From the NCBI RefSeq assembly GCF_024199945.1, contig NZ_JANADP010000001.1, positions 8,761,001 through 8,825,000 of the forward strand: a stretch of 64,000 nt of DNA, given 5' to 3'. Of the stretch, positions 53,452 through 62,317 are shown piece after piece (within the stretch, counting starts at the first letter, position 1; each line of letters begins with the position of its first letter). The DNA comes from Bradyrhizobium sp. CCGUVB4N (GTDB lineage: Bacteria; Pseudomonadota; Alphaproteobacteria; Rhizobiales; Xanthobacteraceae). The position numbers and the translations under genes are program-made. The notes under the pieces are model-generated. The model did not search any database. It had not been told where the DNA came from and was given only the letters and a program-made list of their open reading frames with translations.

Positions 53452-54513
53452 ATGAACGCAAAAACCGACATCGTGCAGTCTTCCGCCGAGGCCCTCCGCT
53501 ATCCCTGGGACCAGCATCCCGGCCCCGAAGAGGTCGTGGAGGTCAGGCCCGGCGTGTTGTGGGCGCGGCTGAAGCTGCCGTTCCGCCTCAACCATGTGAA
53601 CATCTATCTGCTCGCCGACGGCGACGGCTATGCGATGATCGATGCCGGCTTCGGCAATGAGGAGACGATCGAGGCCTGGACGAAACTGTTCGAAGGCCCG
53701 CTGAAGGGCGTCAACATCACGCGCCTCATCGTCACCCACTCGCACCCCGATCATGTCGGCCTTGCCGGGTGGATCGTCGAGCGGTTCAACTGTCCGCTGG
53801 TGATGTCGCAGGTCGAATATCTGCAATCGGTCTATCATCAGAACCGCGGCACCGAAGAGCGGCGCGAGGCGCAGCGGCTGTTCTTCCGCCGCCATGGCAT
53901 GGACGAGTCGCTCACCGAAAAACTGCTCGGCCGCGGCCAGGATTATCTCAAGCGCGTCTCGGTGCTGCCGCCGTCCTACCGCCGCATCTCGCATGGCGAC
54001 GAGGTCGTGATCGGCACGCGCCGCTTCAAGGTGATCACCGGCGGAGGGCATGCGCTCGACCAGGTGATGCTGTATTGCGCCGACGACAAGCTGTTTCTGT
54101 CCGCCGACCAGGTGCTGAGCAAGATCTCGCCGAACGTCAGCGTCTGGGCCGTGGAGCCCGACCAGAACTCGCTCGGCGAATATCTGGCGTCGCTCGCAAG
54201 CCTCACCACCACCCTGCCCTATGATTTGCTGGTGCTGCCCGGCCACGGCGTACCGTTCTACGGACTGAAGACCCGCATCAAGCAGCTCGCCGACCACCAC
54301 GAGGAGCGCTGCCGCCTGATCGCGGAAGCCTGCCGCGAGGTGCCGCAGACCTCGCGCGCCCTGGTGCCTGTGGTCTTCAACAAGCACGTGCTGGACGAGC
54401 ACCAGATGGGCTTTGCCGCCGGCGAGCTCGTCGCCCACGTCAACTACATGATCGTCGAGGGCCGGCTGACGGCCGAGACCAAGGACGGCGTGCTCCAGTT
54501 CCGGACGACGTGA
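53452..54513 (+). CDS. MBL-fold metallo-hydrolase
   Basis: This 353-residue cytoplasmic protein has a canonical metallo-beta-lactamase motif, IVTHSHPDHVGLAGW (about residue 100). The third His lies in VITGGGHALDQVMLY (about 197), the bridging Asp in LFLSADQVLSK (about 215) and a late His in LVLPGHGVPF (about 265). A C-terminal helical tail (about 275-330) matches the group often labelled hydroxyacylglutathione hydrolase-like or LACTB2-like. The substrate is unknown. It precedes the hemA promoter region. Confidence 0.9.
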   Translation: MNAKTDIVQSSAEALRYPWDQHPGPEEVVEVRPGVLWARLKLPFRLNHVNIYLLADGDGYAMIDAGFGNEETIEAWTKLFEGPLKGVNITRLIVTHSHPDHVGLAGWIVERFNCPLVMSQVEYLQSVYHQNRGTEERREAQRLFFRRHGMDESLTEKLLGRGQDYLKRVSVLPPSYRRISHGDEVVIGTRRFKVITGGGHALDQVMLYCADDKLFLSADQVLSKISPNVSVWAVEPDQNSLGEYLASLASLTTTLPYDLLVLPGHGVPFYGLKTRIKQLADHHEERCRLIAEACREVPQTSRALVPVVFNKHVLDEHQMGFAAGELVAHVNYMIVEGRLTAETKDGVLQFRTT

Positions 54514-54580
54514 CAGCAAGTGCCGGTTAACACCGGCATTTCGGCGAATGGTGCAGAGCAGCATCAAGGCTCGCGCGGAC

Positions 54581-54594
54581 TTGATCGGGATCAA
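54581..54594. promoter_or_regulatory. FNR/FixK-type box upstream of hemA
   Basis: TTGATCGGGATCAA is a perfect match to the TTGATnnnnATCAA consensus of FNR/FixK-family activators, 135 bases before the hemA ATG. Oxygen-responsive hemA control through an FNR-like box and FixLJ has been described in Bradyrhizobium japonicum, which supports the assignment. Confidence 0.85.
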
Positions 54595-54612
54595 GTTTCA
54601 AATCGCACGATA

Positions 54613-54633
54613 GGGCATTTTGCCCAAATGCCC
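54613..54633. promoter_or_regulatory. Inverted repeat in the hemA promoter region
   Basis: GGGCATTT and AAATGCCC flank TGCCC as a perfect 8-base inverted repeat. GCCCAAATG within it recurs at 54639-54647, 17 bases downstream. It lies 19 bases after the FixK-type box and could be a second regulator site. Confidence 0.5.
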
Positions 54634-54666
54634 CTCACGCCCAAATGTGGGATAGCGCATAGACAC

Positions 54667-54685
54667 TAGAGCTGGAAAAGCTCTA
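54667..54685 (+). promoter_or_regulatory. Hairpin in the hemA leader
   Basis: TAGAGCT-GGAAA-AGCTCTA is a perfect 7-base inverted repeat with a 5-base loop, 43 bases before the ATG. If transcribed it would form a small hairpin in the 5' leader. Confidence 0.5.
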
Positions 54686-54728
54686 AGTAGATGCGCCCTT
54701 TTGGTCAGTTCCGTCTCAGGTTGCACCG

Positions 54729-55958
54729 ATGGATTACGCTCAATTCTTCAATTCCGCCCTCGATCGCCTCCATACCGAGCGCCGCTATCGCGTGTTCGCC
54801 GACCTGGAACGCACGGCCGGCCGGTTCCCGCATGCGGTCTGGCACTCGCCGAAGGGCAAGCGCGACGTCGTGATCTGGTGTTCCAACGATTACCTCGGCA
54901 TGGGCCAGCACCCGAAGGTGGTCGGCGCCATGGTCGAGACCGCAACCCGCGTCGGCACCGGGGCAGGCGGCACCCGCAACATCGCCGGCACGCATCATCC
55001 GCTGGTGCAACTCGAGGCCGAGCTCGCCGACCTCCACGGCAAGGAAGCGGCGCTTCTGTTCACCTCGGGCTATGTCTCGAACCAGACCGGCATCGCCACC
55101 ATCGCAAAGCTCATTCCGAACTGCCTGATCCTGTCGGACGAGCTCAACCACAATTCGATGATCGAGGGCATCCGGCAGTCCGGCTGCGAGCGGCAAGTGT
55201 TCCGCCACAACGATATCGCCGATCTCGAAGCGCTGCTGAAGGCTGCCGGTCCGAACCGGCCGAAGCTGATCGCCTGCGAGAGCCTCTACTCCATGGACGG
55301 CGATGTCGCCCCGCTCGCCAAGATCTGCGATCTCGCCGAGAAGTATGGCGCGATGACCTATGTCGACGAAGTCCACGCGGTCGGCATGTACGGCCCGCGC
55401 GGCGGCGGCATTGCCGAGCGTGACGGCGTCATGCATCGCATCGACATTCTCGAAGGCACGCTGGCCAAGGCGTTCGGCTGCCTCGGCGGCTACATCGCCG
55501 GCAACGGCCATATCATCGACGCCGTGCGCTCCTATGCGCCGGGCTTCATCTTCACCACGGCGCTGCCGCCGGCGATCTGCTCGGCCGCGACCGCCGCGAT
55601 CAAGCACCTGAAGTCGTCGAGCTGGGAGCGCGAGCGCCACCAGGACCGCGCCGCCCGCGTCAAGGCGATCCTCAACGCCGCCGGCCTGCCGGTGATGTCG
55701 AACGACACCCACATCGTGCCGCTGTTCGTCGGCAATCCCGAGAAGTGCAAGCAGGCCTCGGACATGCTGCTCGAGGATCACGGCATCTACATCCAGCCGA
55801 TCAACTATCCGACCGTCGCCAAGGGCACCGAGCGCCTGCGCATCACGCCCTCGCCCTATCACGACGACGGCCTGATCGATCAGCTCGCCGAAGCCCTGCT
55901 GCAAGTGTGGGACCGCCTCGGCCTGCCGCTGCGCGAAAAGTCGCTGGCGGCGGAGTAG
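54729..55958 (+). CDS. hemA: 5-aminolevulinate synthase
   Basis: This 409-residue PLP enzyme condenses glycine with succinyl-CoA to 5-aminolevulinate, the first step of haem synthesis in Alphaproteobacteria. It is full length from MDYAQFFNSALDRLHTERRYRVFADLER. Motifs are the glycine-rich GTGAGGTRNIAGTHHPLVQLE, the PLP-contact DEVHAVGMYGPRGGGIAERDG and the Schiff-base Lys in GTLAKAFGCLGGYIAG (about residue 245). No other haem gene flanks it. A FixK-type box and two hairpins lie upstream, consistent with raised expression at low oxygen. Confidence 0.97.
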   Translation: MDYAQFFNSALDRLHTERRYRVFADLERTAGRFPHAVWHSPKGKRDVVIWCSNDYLGMGQHPKVVGAMVETATRVGTGAGGTRNIAGTHHPLVQLEAELADLHGKEAALLFTSGYVSNQTGIATIAKLIPNCLILSDELNHNSMIEGIRQSGCERQVFRHNDIADLEALLKAAGPNRPKLIACESLYSMDGDVAPLAKICDLAEKYGAMTYVDEVHAVGMYGPRGGGIAERDGVMHRIDILEGTLAKAFGCLGGYIAGNGHIIDAVRSYAPGFIFTTALPPAICSAATAAIKHLKSSSWERERHQDRAARVKAILNAAGLPVMSNDTHIVPLFVGNPEKCKQASDMLLEDHGIYIQPINYPTVAKGTERLRITPSPYHDDGLIDQLAEALLQVWDRLGLPLREKSLAAE

Positions 55959-55969
55959 GCGTTTCTTCC

Positions 55970-56129
55970 ACCCTCCCCTGGAGGGGGAGGGTCGCTATGC
56001 ATGTAGCGAAGCGGAATGCGTAGCGGGGTGGGGTGACAGTCCCTCCGCATGCCACGCCGCCCATGTTGAGAGATCACCCCACCCCGCTCGCGCTTTCGCG
56101 CGATCGACCCTCCCCCTCCAGGGGAGGGT
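55970..56129. repeat. Compound palindromic repeat, type A variant, copy 5
   Basis: ACCCTCCCCTGG with CCAGGGGAGGGT form the ends, with GGAGGGGGAGGGTCG mirrored near the right end and GGGGTGGGGTGA against TCACCCCACCCC within. It has the same architecture as the other copies with a changed sequence. It lies 11 bases after hemA, between co-directional genes. Confidence 0.85.
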
Positions 56130-56273
56130 AAGCGACAGCACCGCCCCCTTAACGACAACCCCAGTTCCCGCCCGCCTGGGGCATTTCGCTGTCGCCTCGC
56201 CCCGCCCAACGCGCTAGATTTACTGGGAAAATGTGATCTGGCGCTACCGCGCCTTGGGAGAAGCACGCTCGCC

Positions 56274-59200
56274 ATGCTGCACGACTGGGGCGTGATCGCT
56301 GCCGCCTTCGGCTACATCGGGTTCCTGTTCCTGGTGGCGAGCCATGGCGACCGCCGCTCGCAGGCCAAGGCCGGCCGCGCGTCCGGGCTGATCTACCCGC
56401 TGTCGCTGGCGATCTACTGCACGTCCTGGACCTTCTTCGGCTCGGTCGGCTTCGCCACCCGCACCTCGACCGACTTCCTCGCGATCTATGTCGGCCCGAT
56501 CCTGATGATCGGCCTCGGCGCCGGCGTGCTCCGCCGCGTGATCCAGCTTGCGAAAGCGCACAACATCACCTCGATTGCCGACTTCATCGGCGCACGCTAC
56601 GGCAAGAGCCAGGCCGTGGCGGCAACGGTGGCGCTGATCGCGATCATCGGTTCGGTTCCCTACATAGCGCTCCAGCTCAAGGCGGTCGCCTCCTCGCTGG
56701 AAGTCATCCTGAGCGAGGACCAGGCGTTCTCCCACATCCCGATCCTCGGCGACATGGCGCTGATGGTGACACTGGCGATGGCGGCCTTCGCGGTGCTGTT
56801 CGGCACGCGACAGACCGACGCCACCGAGCATCAGCACGGCCTGATGCTCGCGGTCGCGACCGAATCCATCGTCAAGCTGGTCGCCTTCCTCACCGCCGGC
56901 ATCTTCGTCACTTTCTGGATGTTCTCGCCGCACGAATTGATCGAGCGCGCGATGAAGACGCCGGAGGCGGTGCGTGCCATCGATTATTCGCCGTCGATCG
57001 GTAACTTCCTCACCATGACGCTGCTGTCGCTGTGCGCGGTCATGCTGCTGCCGCGCCAGTTCCATGTCAGCGTGGTGGAGAATTCCTCGGACGCGGAGGT
57101 CAGCCGCGCGCGCTGGCTGTTCCCGCTCTATCTCGTCGCCATCAATGTCTTCGTGATCCCGATCGCGCTCGCCGGCCTTGTCAGTTTCCCGTTCGGCGCG
57201 GTCGACCCCGACATGTACGTGCTGGCATTGCCGATGGAGGGCGGGGCGGGGCTGCTCAGCGTTGCCGTCTTCGTCGGCGGCCTGTCGGCTGCCACCGCGA
57301 TGGTGATCGTCGAGTGCGTCGCGCTCTCCATCATGGTCTCCAACGACCTCGTGGTGCCGCTGGTGCTGCAACGACGGCCCGAGGGACGCGCCGGCAGCTC
57401 CGATTTCGGCGACTTCCTGCTGCGGTCGCGGCGGCTCGCGATCTTCGCCATCATGGTGATGGCCTATTTCTACTACCGCGCGCTCGGCAACACCCAGCTC
57501 GCGGCGATCGGCCTGCTGTCCTTTGCCGCCATCGCGCAGCTCGCGCCCGCCTTCTTCGGCGGCCTGTTGTGGCGGCGCGCCACCGCGCGCGGCGCCATCG
57601 GCGGCATGATGGTCGGCTTCGCCGTATGGCTCTACACGCTGTTCATCCCGAGCTTCATGGATTCCTCGACCGCCGGCATCCTGCTGCTCCAGCACGGCCC
57701 GTTCGGCATCGAGGCGCTGCGGCCGCAGGCGCTGTTCGGCGCCGATCTGCCACCGCTGATGCATGGCGTGGTCTGGTCGCTCTCGCTCAACGTCCTCACT
57801 TACGTGCTGCTGTCGCTGGCACGGCGGCCCTCGTCCATCGAGCTGGTGCAGGCCGATCTGTTCGTGCCCAACACGCTCGCGCCCATCGCCCCGAATTTCC
57901 GCCGCTGGCGCACCACCATCACGGTGCAGGACATCCAGACCACGGTCGCGCAATATCTCGGGCCCGATCGTGCCCGGCATTCGTTCGAGGCGTTCTCGGC
58001 ACGGCGCAATATGCGGCTGGAATCCGGAGCGCCCGCCGATTTCGAGCTGCTGCAGCACGCCGAGCACCTGATCGCCTCGTCGATCGGAGCTGCGTCCTCC
58101 CGCCTCGTGATGTCGCTGCTGCTGCGCAAGCGGACCGTGTCCGCAAAGGCCGCGCTGAAGCTGCTCGACGATTCCCATGCGGCGCTGCATTTCAACCGCG
58201 AGATCCTCCAGACCGCGCTCAATCATGTGCGCCAGGGCATCGCGGTGTTCGACGCCGATCTGCAGCTGATCTGCTCCAACCGGCAGTTCGGCGATCTGCT
58301 CAACGTGCCCCCGCATTTCATCCAGTTCGGCACGCCGCTCCGCGAGATCCTGGAGTTCATGGGCGTCAGCGATCCCGCCGATCAGGCCGACCGCGAGGCG
58401 ATGATCGAGCAGCGGCTCGTGGCCTACACCACCGACAGCGAGCCCTATCTCGAACGCCTGCCGGAACGGCACATGGTGATCGAGGTGCTCACCAACCGCA
58501 TGCCCGGCGGCGGCTTCGTCATCACCTTCACCGACGTCACGCCGACCTTCGAAGCGGCGGAAGCGCTGGAGCGCGCCAACGCGACGCTGGAGAAGCGCGT
58601 GCGCGACCGTACCGAAGAGCTGACCCGCCTGAACTCCGAGCTGGCGCTCGCCAAGAGCAGCGCTGAGGATGCCAGCATCTCCAAGACGCGCTTCCTCGCG
58701 GCCGCCAGCCACGACATTCTCCAGCCCCTGAACGCAGCCCGGCTCTATGTCACGAGCCTGGTCGAGCGCCAGCACAATGGCGAGGAGACCCGGCTGGTCG
58801 AGAACATCGACGAATCGCTGCAAGCCATCGAGGAAATCCTCGGCGCGTTGCTCGACATCTCCAGGCTCGATGCCGGCGCGATGACCACCTCGATCTCGAG
58901 CTTCAAGATGGCCGATCTGATGCGCTCGCTGGAGATCGAGTTCGCGCCGATCGCGCGCGCCAAGGGCCTCGACCTCGCCTTCGTGCCCTGCTCGCTGCCG
59001 GTCGAGTCGGACCGGCTGCTGCTGCGGCGGCTGCTGCAGAACCTGATCTCGAACGCGATCAAATACACCCCGCGCGGGCGCGTGCTGGTCGGCTGCCGCC
59101 GCCAAGGCCCCTCGCTCAGGATCTGCGTCTACGACACCGGCGTCGGCATCCCCGCGGTCAAGCGCGGCGAGATCTTCAAGGAGTTCCACCGCCTCGAGCA

Positions 59201-59783
59201 GGGCGCGCGGATCGCGCGCGGACTGGGGCTGGGACTGTCGATCGTCGAACGGCTGGCGCGCGTGCTCAAGCATGACATCGCCATCGACGCCAATGCCGGC
59301 GGAGGCTCGTTGTTCTCCGTGACGGTCCCGACGGCGAAGGCCGTGACCCTCACCGCGGCGGTGACCAGCGCAACACCGCTGGCGCGCACATCGATCTCCG
59401 GCGCGCTGATCGTCTGCATCGAGAACGACGCCGCGATCCTCGACGGCATGCGGACGCTGTTGATGGCCTGGGACGCCGAGGTGATCGCTGTCGCCGATCC
59501 CGAAGGCGCGATATCCGCGATCGAGGCCGCCGGTCGACGCGTCACCGGCCTGCTGGTCGACTATCACCTCGACCGCGGCAACGGCATTGCCGCGATCCGC
59601 GAGATCCGCCGCCGCTTCGGCGACACCATCCCTGCGATCCTGATCACCGCCGATCGCAGCCCCGCCGTGCAGATGGCCGCGCGCGACGAGAACATCGCGG
59701 TGCTGAACAAGCCGGTGAAACCGGCCTCGCTGCGCGCCCTGCTCGGGCAATGGCGGACGCAGCAGATGGTCGCGGCGGAATAG
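56274..59783 (+). CDS. Symporter-domain hybrid sensor histidine kinase
   Basis: This 1169-residue protein begins with a sodium/solute symporter-like domain of about 13 membrane helices (residues 1-520). A PAS-like domain follows (about 645-760, TALNHVRQGIAVFDADLQLICSNRQF), then a coiled coil (about 765-800). The dimerisation/phosphoacceptor helix is next (His in FLAAASHDILQPLN, about 815), then a HATPase domain with NAIKYTP, DTGVGI and GLGLSIV (about 920-1020). A C-terminal receiver ends it, with the phosphoacceptor Asp in LLVDYHLDRGNG (about 1095) and Lys in LNKPVKP. It resembles the PutP-fused kinases CbrA and NahK/ErcS'. The final GARIARGLGLGL region is intact. It may sense transport of a substrate. 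Confidence 0.94.
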   Translation: MLHDWGVIAAAFGYIGFLFLVASHGDRRSQAKAGRASGLIYPLSLAIYCTSWTFFGSVGFATRTSTDFLAIYVGPILMIGLGAGVLRRVIQLAKAHNITSIADFIGARYGKSQAVAATVALIAIIGSVPYIALQLKAVASSLEVILSEDQAFSHIPILGDMALMVTLAMAAFAVLFGTRQTDATEHQHGLMLAVATESIVKLVAFLTAGIFVTFWMFSPHELIERAMKTPEAVRAIDYSPSIGNFLTMTLLSLCAVMLLPRQFHVSVVENSSDAEVSRARWLFPLYLVAINVFVIPIALAGLVSFPFGAVDPDMYVLALPMEGGAGLLSVAVFVGGLSAATAMVIVECVALSIMVSNDLVVPLVLQRRPEGRAGSSDFGDFLLRSRRLAIFAIMVMAYFYYRALGNTQLAAIGLLSFAAIAQLAPAFFGGLLWRRATARGAIGGMMVGFAVWLYTLFIPSFMDSSTAGILLLQHGPFGIEALRPQALFGADLPPLMHGVVWSLSLNVLTYVLLSLARRPSSIELVQADLFVPNTLAPIAPNFRRWRTTITVQDIQTTVAQYLGPDRARHSFEAFSARRNMRLESGAPADFELLQHAEHLIASSIGAASSRLVMSLLLRKRTVSAKAALKLLDDSHAALHFNREILQTALNHVRQGIAVFDADLQLICSNRQFGDLLNVPPHFIQFGTPLREILEFMGVSDPADQADREAMIEQRLVAYTTDSEPYLERLPERHMVIEVLTNRMPGGGFVITFTDVTPTFEAAEALERANATLEKRVRDRTEELTRLNSELALAKSSAEDASISKTRFLAAASHDILQPLNAARLYVTSLVERQHNGEETRLVENIDESLQAIEEILGALLDISRLDAGAMTTSISSFKMADLMRSLEIEFAPIARAKGLDLAFVPCSLPVESDRLLLRRLLQNLISNAIKYTPRGRVLVGCRRQGPSLRICVYDTGVGIPAVKRGEIFKEFHRLEQGARIARGLGLGLSIVERLARVLKHDIAIDANAGGGSLFSVTVPTAKAVTLTAAVTSATPLARTSISGALIVCIENDAAILDGMRTLLMAWDAEVIAVADPEGAISAIEAAGRRVTGLLVDYHLDRGNGIAAIREIRRRFGDTIPAILITADRSPAVQMAARDENIAVLNKPVKPASLRALLGQWRTQQMVAAE

Positions 59784-59796
59784 CACGCGCAGCCGT

Positions 59797-60618
59797 TCAG
59801 TAATCCGTCGAGACGCTGAGCCCGCGCCATCGTTCCAGCTCGTCGAGGCGTTGCCGATCCGTCGCCGCGATGGCGTTCACGGCGTCGCTGCCGAGCGCGA
59901 TCCGCAGAGGCGGATGATCCATGCCAGCAAGCTGCAGCACAGCGGCAGCAGCCTTGGCGGGATCGCCGGGTTGGCGGCCATCGTATTCGCGTTGCATCCT
60001 GACGGCGGCGCCAACGACGGCGTCGTACTCCGCGCGCCCTTCGTCCGTGTCATGTGCCGTTTGGGCAAAGCCGGTCCGGAAGCCGCCGGGCTCGACGATC
60101 GTCACATGCACGCCGATCAGCGCCATCTCGCGCGCCAGCGATTCCGAGAAGCCCTCGATTCCCCATTTCGCAGCCGAATAGGCCGCACGGACCGGCGCAC
60201 CGATCCGGCCGCCGACCGAGGAGAATTGCACGATATGTCCGCGGCGCTGCCGGCGCAGCACCGGGATCGCCGCTTTCGTGACGATGATGGTGCCGATCAG
60301 ATTGGCTTCGATCTGCTGACGGAATGACTCCAGGCTCGTGTCCTCGACCGATCCGAGCTCGCCGTAGCCGGCGTTGTTCACCACCACGTCGATGCCGCCG
60401 AAGGCCTCGACGGCAAGCGCGATCGCGGCTTGCGCGGCCGCCTCATCGGTGACGTCGAGCGTTGCGAGCCGCAGCCGTTCACCAAAGCGTCCGCGCAGGG
60501 GCTCGAGCGGGCCGATGCCGCGGGCGGTCGCAACCACCTGATCCCCGGCCGTAAGCGCGGCTTCCGCGATCGCACGCCCGATCCCGCGCGAGCTGCCGCT
60601 GATGAACCATGTCTTCAC
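59797..60618 (-). CDS. Short-chain dehydrogenase/reductase (SDR)
   Basis: This 273-residue oxidoreductase is of the classical type. The NAD(P)-binding motif is SGSSRGIGRAIAEAAL (residues about 7-20), NNAG appears at about 85 and the catalytic set is SS, then YSAAKWG (Tyr and Lys at about 155-159). An Arg in position 12 favours NADP. It starts 12 bases after the cytochrome P460 gene and ends 13 bases from the convergent kinase gene. It is the last gene of a four-gene operon. The substrate is unknown. Confidence 0.92.
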   Translation of the reverse strand: MKTWFISGSSRGIGRAIAEAALTAGDQVVATARGIGPLEPLRGRFGERLRLATLDVTDEAAAQAAIALAVEAFGGIDVVVNNAGYGELGSVEDTSLESFRQQIEANLIGTIIVTKAAIPVLRRQRRGHIVQFSSVGGRIGAPVRAAYSAAKWGIEGFSESLAREMALIGVHVTIVEPGGFRTGFAQTAHDTDEGRAEYDAVVGAAVRMQREYDGRQPGDPAKAAAAVLQLAGMDHPPLRIALGSDAVNAIAATDRQRLDELERWRGLSVSTDY

Positions 60619-60630
60619 GATGAGACCTCC

Positions 60631-61185
60631 TTAGGGCGCGAGCCGCGTGAAGACGTAGTCATGGCCCTTGGCCCGTGCTTCGTGGCACGCGAAACAGGTG
60701 CGATGTTGCGCTTCGTCCACCGGCTTGCCGTTGATGAAGCGGCCAAAGCCCCAGCCGCCGGTCGCGGCATATTTCTTGGAGTCCTTGACCATGACCTGGA
60801 CCGTGGTGGCGGCGCCCGGAATGGTCGCGGATGCGAAGTCGGGGGACTGCGTGCGCTTCCAGGCACGCTTCACCAGGATGGTGCCATCGGGAAACGGCAG
60901 CTTGCCACCCTGATAGGCATCGATCGCGGTCTGGTTGCCGACGACGGCACGCAGCTCATTCAGCGGCGCCGCTTCCTCGGCCGGCGCGATCAGCTCCCAC
61001 TGCTTGTAGCCCGAAGGAATCGTGACGCCGAAGATCGGCGACGCAGCTTCCGTCGCAGGGCCTTCCGCCAGCGCGATCGAGACCAGATAGGGCACGCAGG
61101 TCAGGAGAACGACGAGCAGCAGCACGGCCAGCGTGATGACCATGGCATAGGAGGATTTTTTCGTTTTGGATTCGATGGACGGCAT
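60631..61185 (-). CDS. Membrane-anchored cytochrome P460-family protein
   Basis: This 184-residue protein has a single N-terminal membrane helix (about 13-38, YAMVITLAVLLLVVLLTCVPYLVSIAL) that anchors a periplasmic domain. The P460 fold is visible in IPSGYKQWELIAP, LRAVVGNQTAIDAYQGGKLPFPDGTILVKRAWKR and the c-type haem motif CFACHE near the C-terminus (about 166-171). Characterised P460 enzymes oxidise hydroxylamine or nitrogen oxides, but many family members are uncharacterised. Whether the Lys cross-link to haem is present cannot be judged. It lies 73 bases after the hydrolase gene. Confidence 0.88.
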   Translation of the reverse strand: MPSIESKTKKSSYAMVITLAVLLLVVLLTCVPYLVSIALAEGPATEAASPIFGVTIPSGYKQWELIAPAEEAAPLNELRAVVGNQTAIDAYQGGKLPFPDGTILVKRAWKRTQSPDFASATIPGAATTVQVMVKDSKKYAATGGWGFGRFINGKPVDEAQHRTCFACHEARAKGHDYVFTRLAP

Positions 61186-61258
61186 GTCTTTTCTTCAAGC
61201 TGGGATCGCGGCATCGCCTCGGTCCGGCGCAGGCCGGACCGAGGTCTTGAACGAGCGC

Positions 61259-62284
61259 TCAGGCGCCGCCGTCGGCATCGATGACGGCCTTGGCAAAGGC
61301 TTGCGGCGCTTCCTGCGGCAGATTGTGGCCGATGCCGCCGGTGATCAGGCGGTAATCGTAGCGGCCGGAGAATCTCTTGGCGTAGGCGCTGGGATCGGGA
61401 TGCGGTGCGCCGTTGGCGTCGCCCTCCATCGTGATGGTCGGCACATCGATGACCGGTGTTGCCGCGAGCTTCTTTTCGATCTCCTCGTACTTCGCCTCGC
61501 CCTTGGCGAGCCCGAGCCGCCAGCGATAATTGTGGATCGTGATCGCGACGTGATCCTTGTTCTCGAACGCCTTCGCGCTGCGATCGAAGGTGGCGTCGTC
61601 GAACTTCCACTGCGGCGAGGCCAGCTTCCAGATCAGCTTCGCGAAATCATGGGTATACTTCTCGTAGCCGGCGCGGCCGCGCTCGGTGGCGAAATAGAAC
61701 TGGTACCACCATTGCAGCTCGGCCGCCGGCGGCAGCGGCGCGTTGCCCGCGGCCTGGCTGGAGATCAGATAGCCGCTGACCGACACCAACGCGCGGCAGC
61801 GCTCCGGCCAAAGTGCCGCAATGATATCGGCGGTACGCGCGCCCCAGTCGAAGCCGGCAACGACCGCCTTCTTGATGTTGAGCGCATCCATCAGCGCGAT
61901 GATGTCGACGGCCAGCGCGGCCGGCTCGCCATTGCGCAGCGTCTCGCTGGAGAGGAAGTGGGTCGAGCCGTAGCCGCGCAGATAGGGGATGATGACGCGA
62001 TAACCGGCCTGCGCCAGGATCGGCGCGACATCGACGAAGCTGTGAATGTCGTAGGGCCAGCCGTGGAGCAAAATCGCCACCGGACCGGTCGCGGGGCCGG
62101 CTTCGGCGTAACCGACGTTGAGCACACCGGCATTGATCTGCTTGATCGCGCCGAATGAGGCGTTGGAGGATCGCGGCGCCTCGGTCTCGGCGCGCGCGAG
62201 GTCGATCACGCCGAGACCGACGGCAACGGTCCCGGCGGCCACACCGAGGAACTGGCGGCGATGCTGATCGATAATCTGTGTCAT
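61259..62284 (-). CDS. Tat-exported alpha/beta hydrolase, epoxide hydrolase-like
   Basis: This 341-residue protein begins with a twin-arginine signal (RRQFLGVAAGTVAVGLGVIDLARA). The mature part has the epoxide hydrolase/haloalkane dehalogenase pattern: oxyanion HGWP (about 75), nucleophile Asp in VAGFDWGART (about 145) and catalytic His in TGGIGHNLPQE (about 325). The acid residue is probably in EGDANG near 290. The substrate is unknown. Its position 34 bases after ohr and ahead of the P460 gene suggests one operon. Confidence 0.9.
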   Translation of the reverse strand: MTQIIDQHRRQFLGVAAGTVAVGLGVIDLARAETEAPRSSNASFGAIKQINAGVLNVGYAEAGPATGPVAILLHGWPYDIHSFVDVAPILAQAGYRVIIPYLRGYGSTHFLSSETLRNGEPAALAVDIIALMDALNIKKAVVAGFDWGARTADIIAALWPERCRALVSVSGYLISSQAAGNAPLPPAAELQWWYQFYFATERGRAGYEKYTHDFAKLIWKLASPQWKFDDATFDRSAKAFENKDHVAITIHNYRWRLGLAKGEAKYEEIEKKLAATPVIDVPTITMEGDANGAPHPDPSAYAKRFSGRYDYRLITGGIGHNLPQEAPQAFAKAVIDADGGA

Positions 62285-62317
62285 GGTCGTGATCCTTGTT
62301 GATGGTCGTCGGAATTG

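Noticed and set aside
56244..59786. A 1180-codon open frame on the minus strand opposite the hybrid kinase
   Set aside because: The plus-strand frame has complete kinase, receiver and symporter motifs; the antisense product is His/Gln/Arg/Asp-rich without any fold signal.
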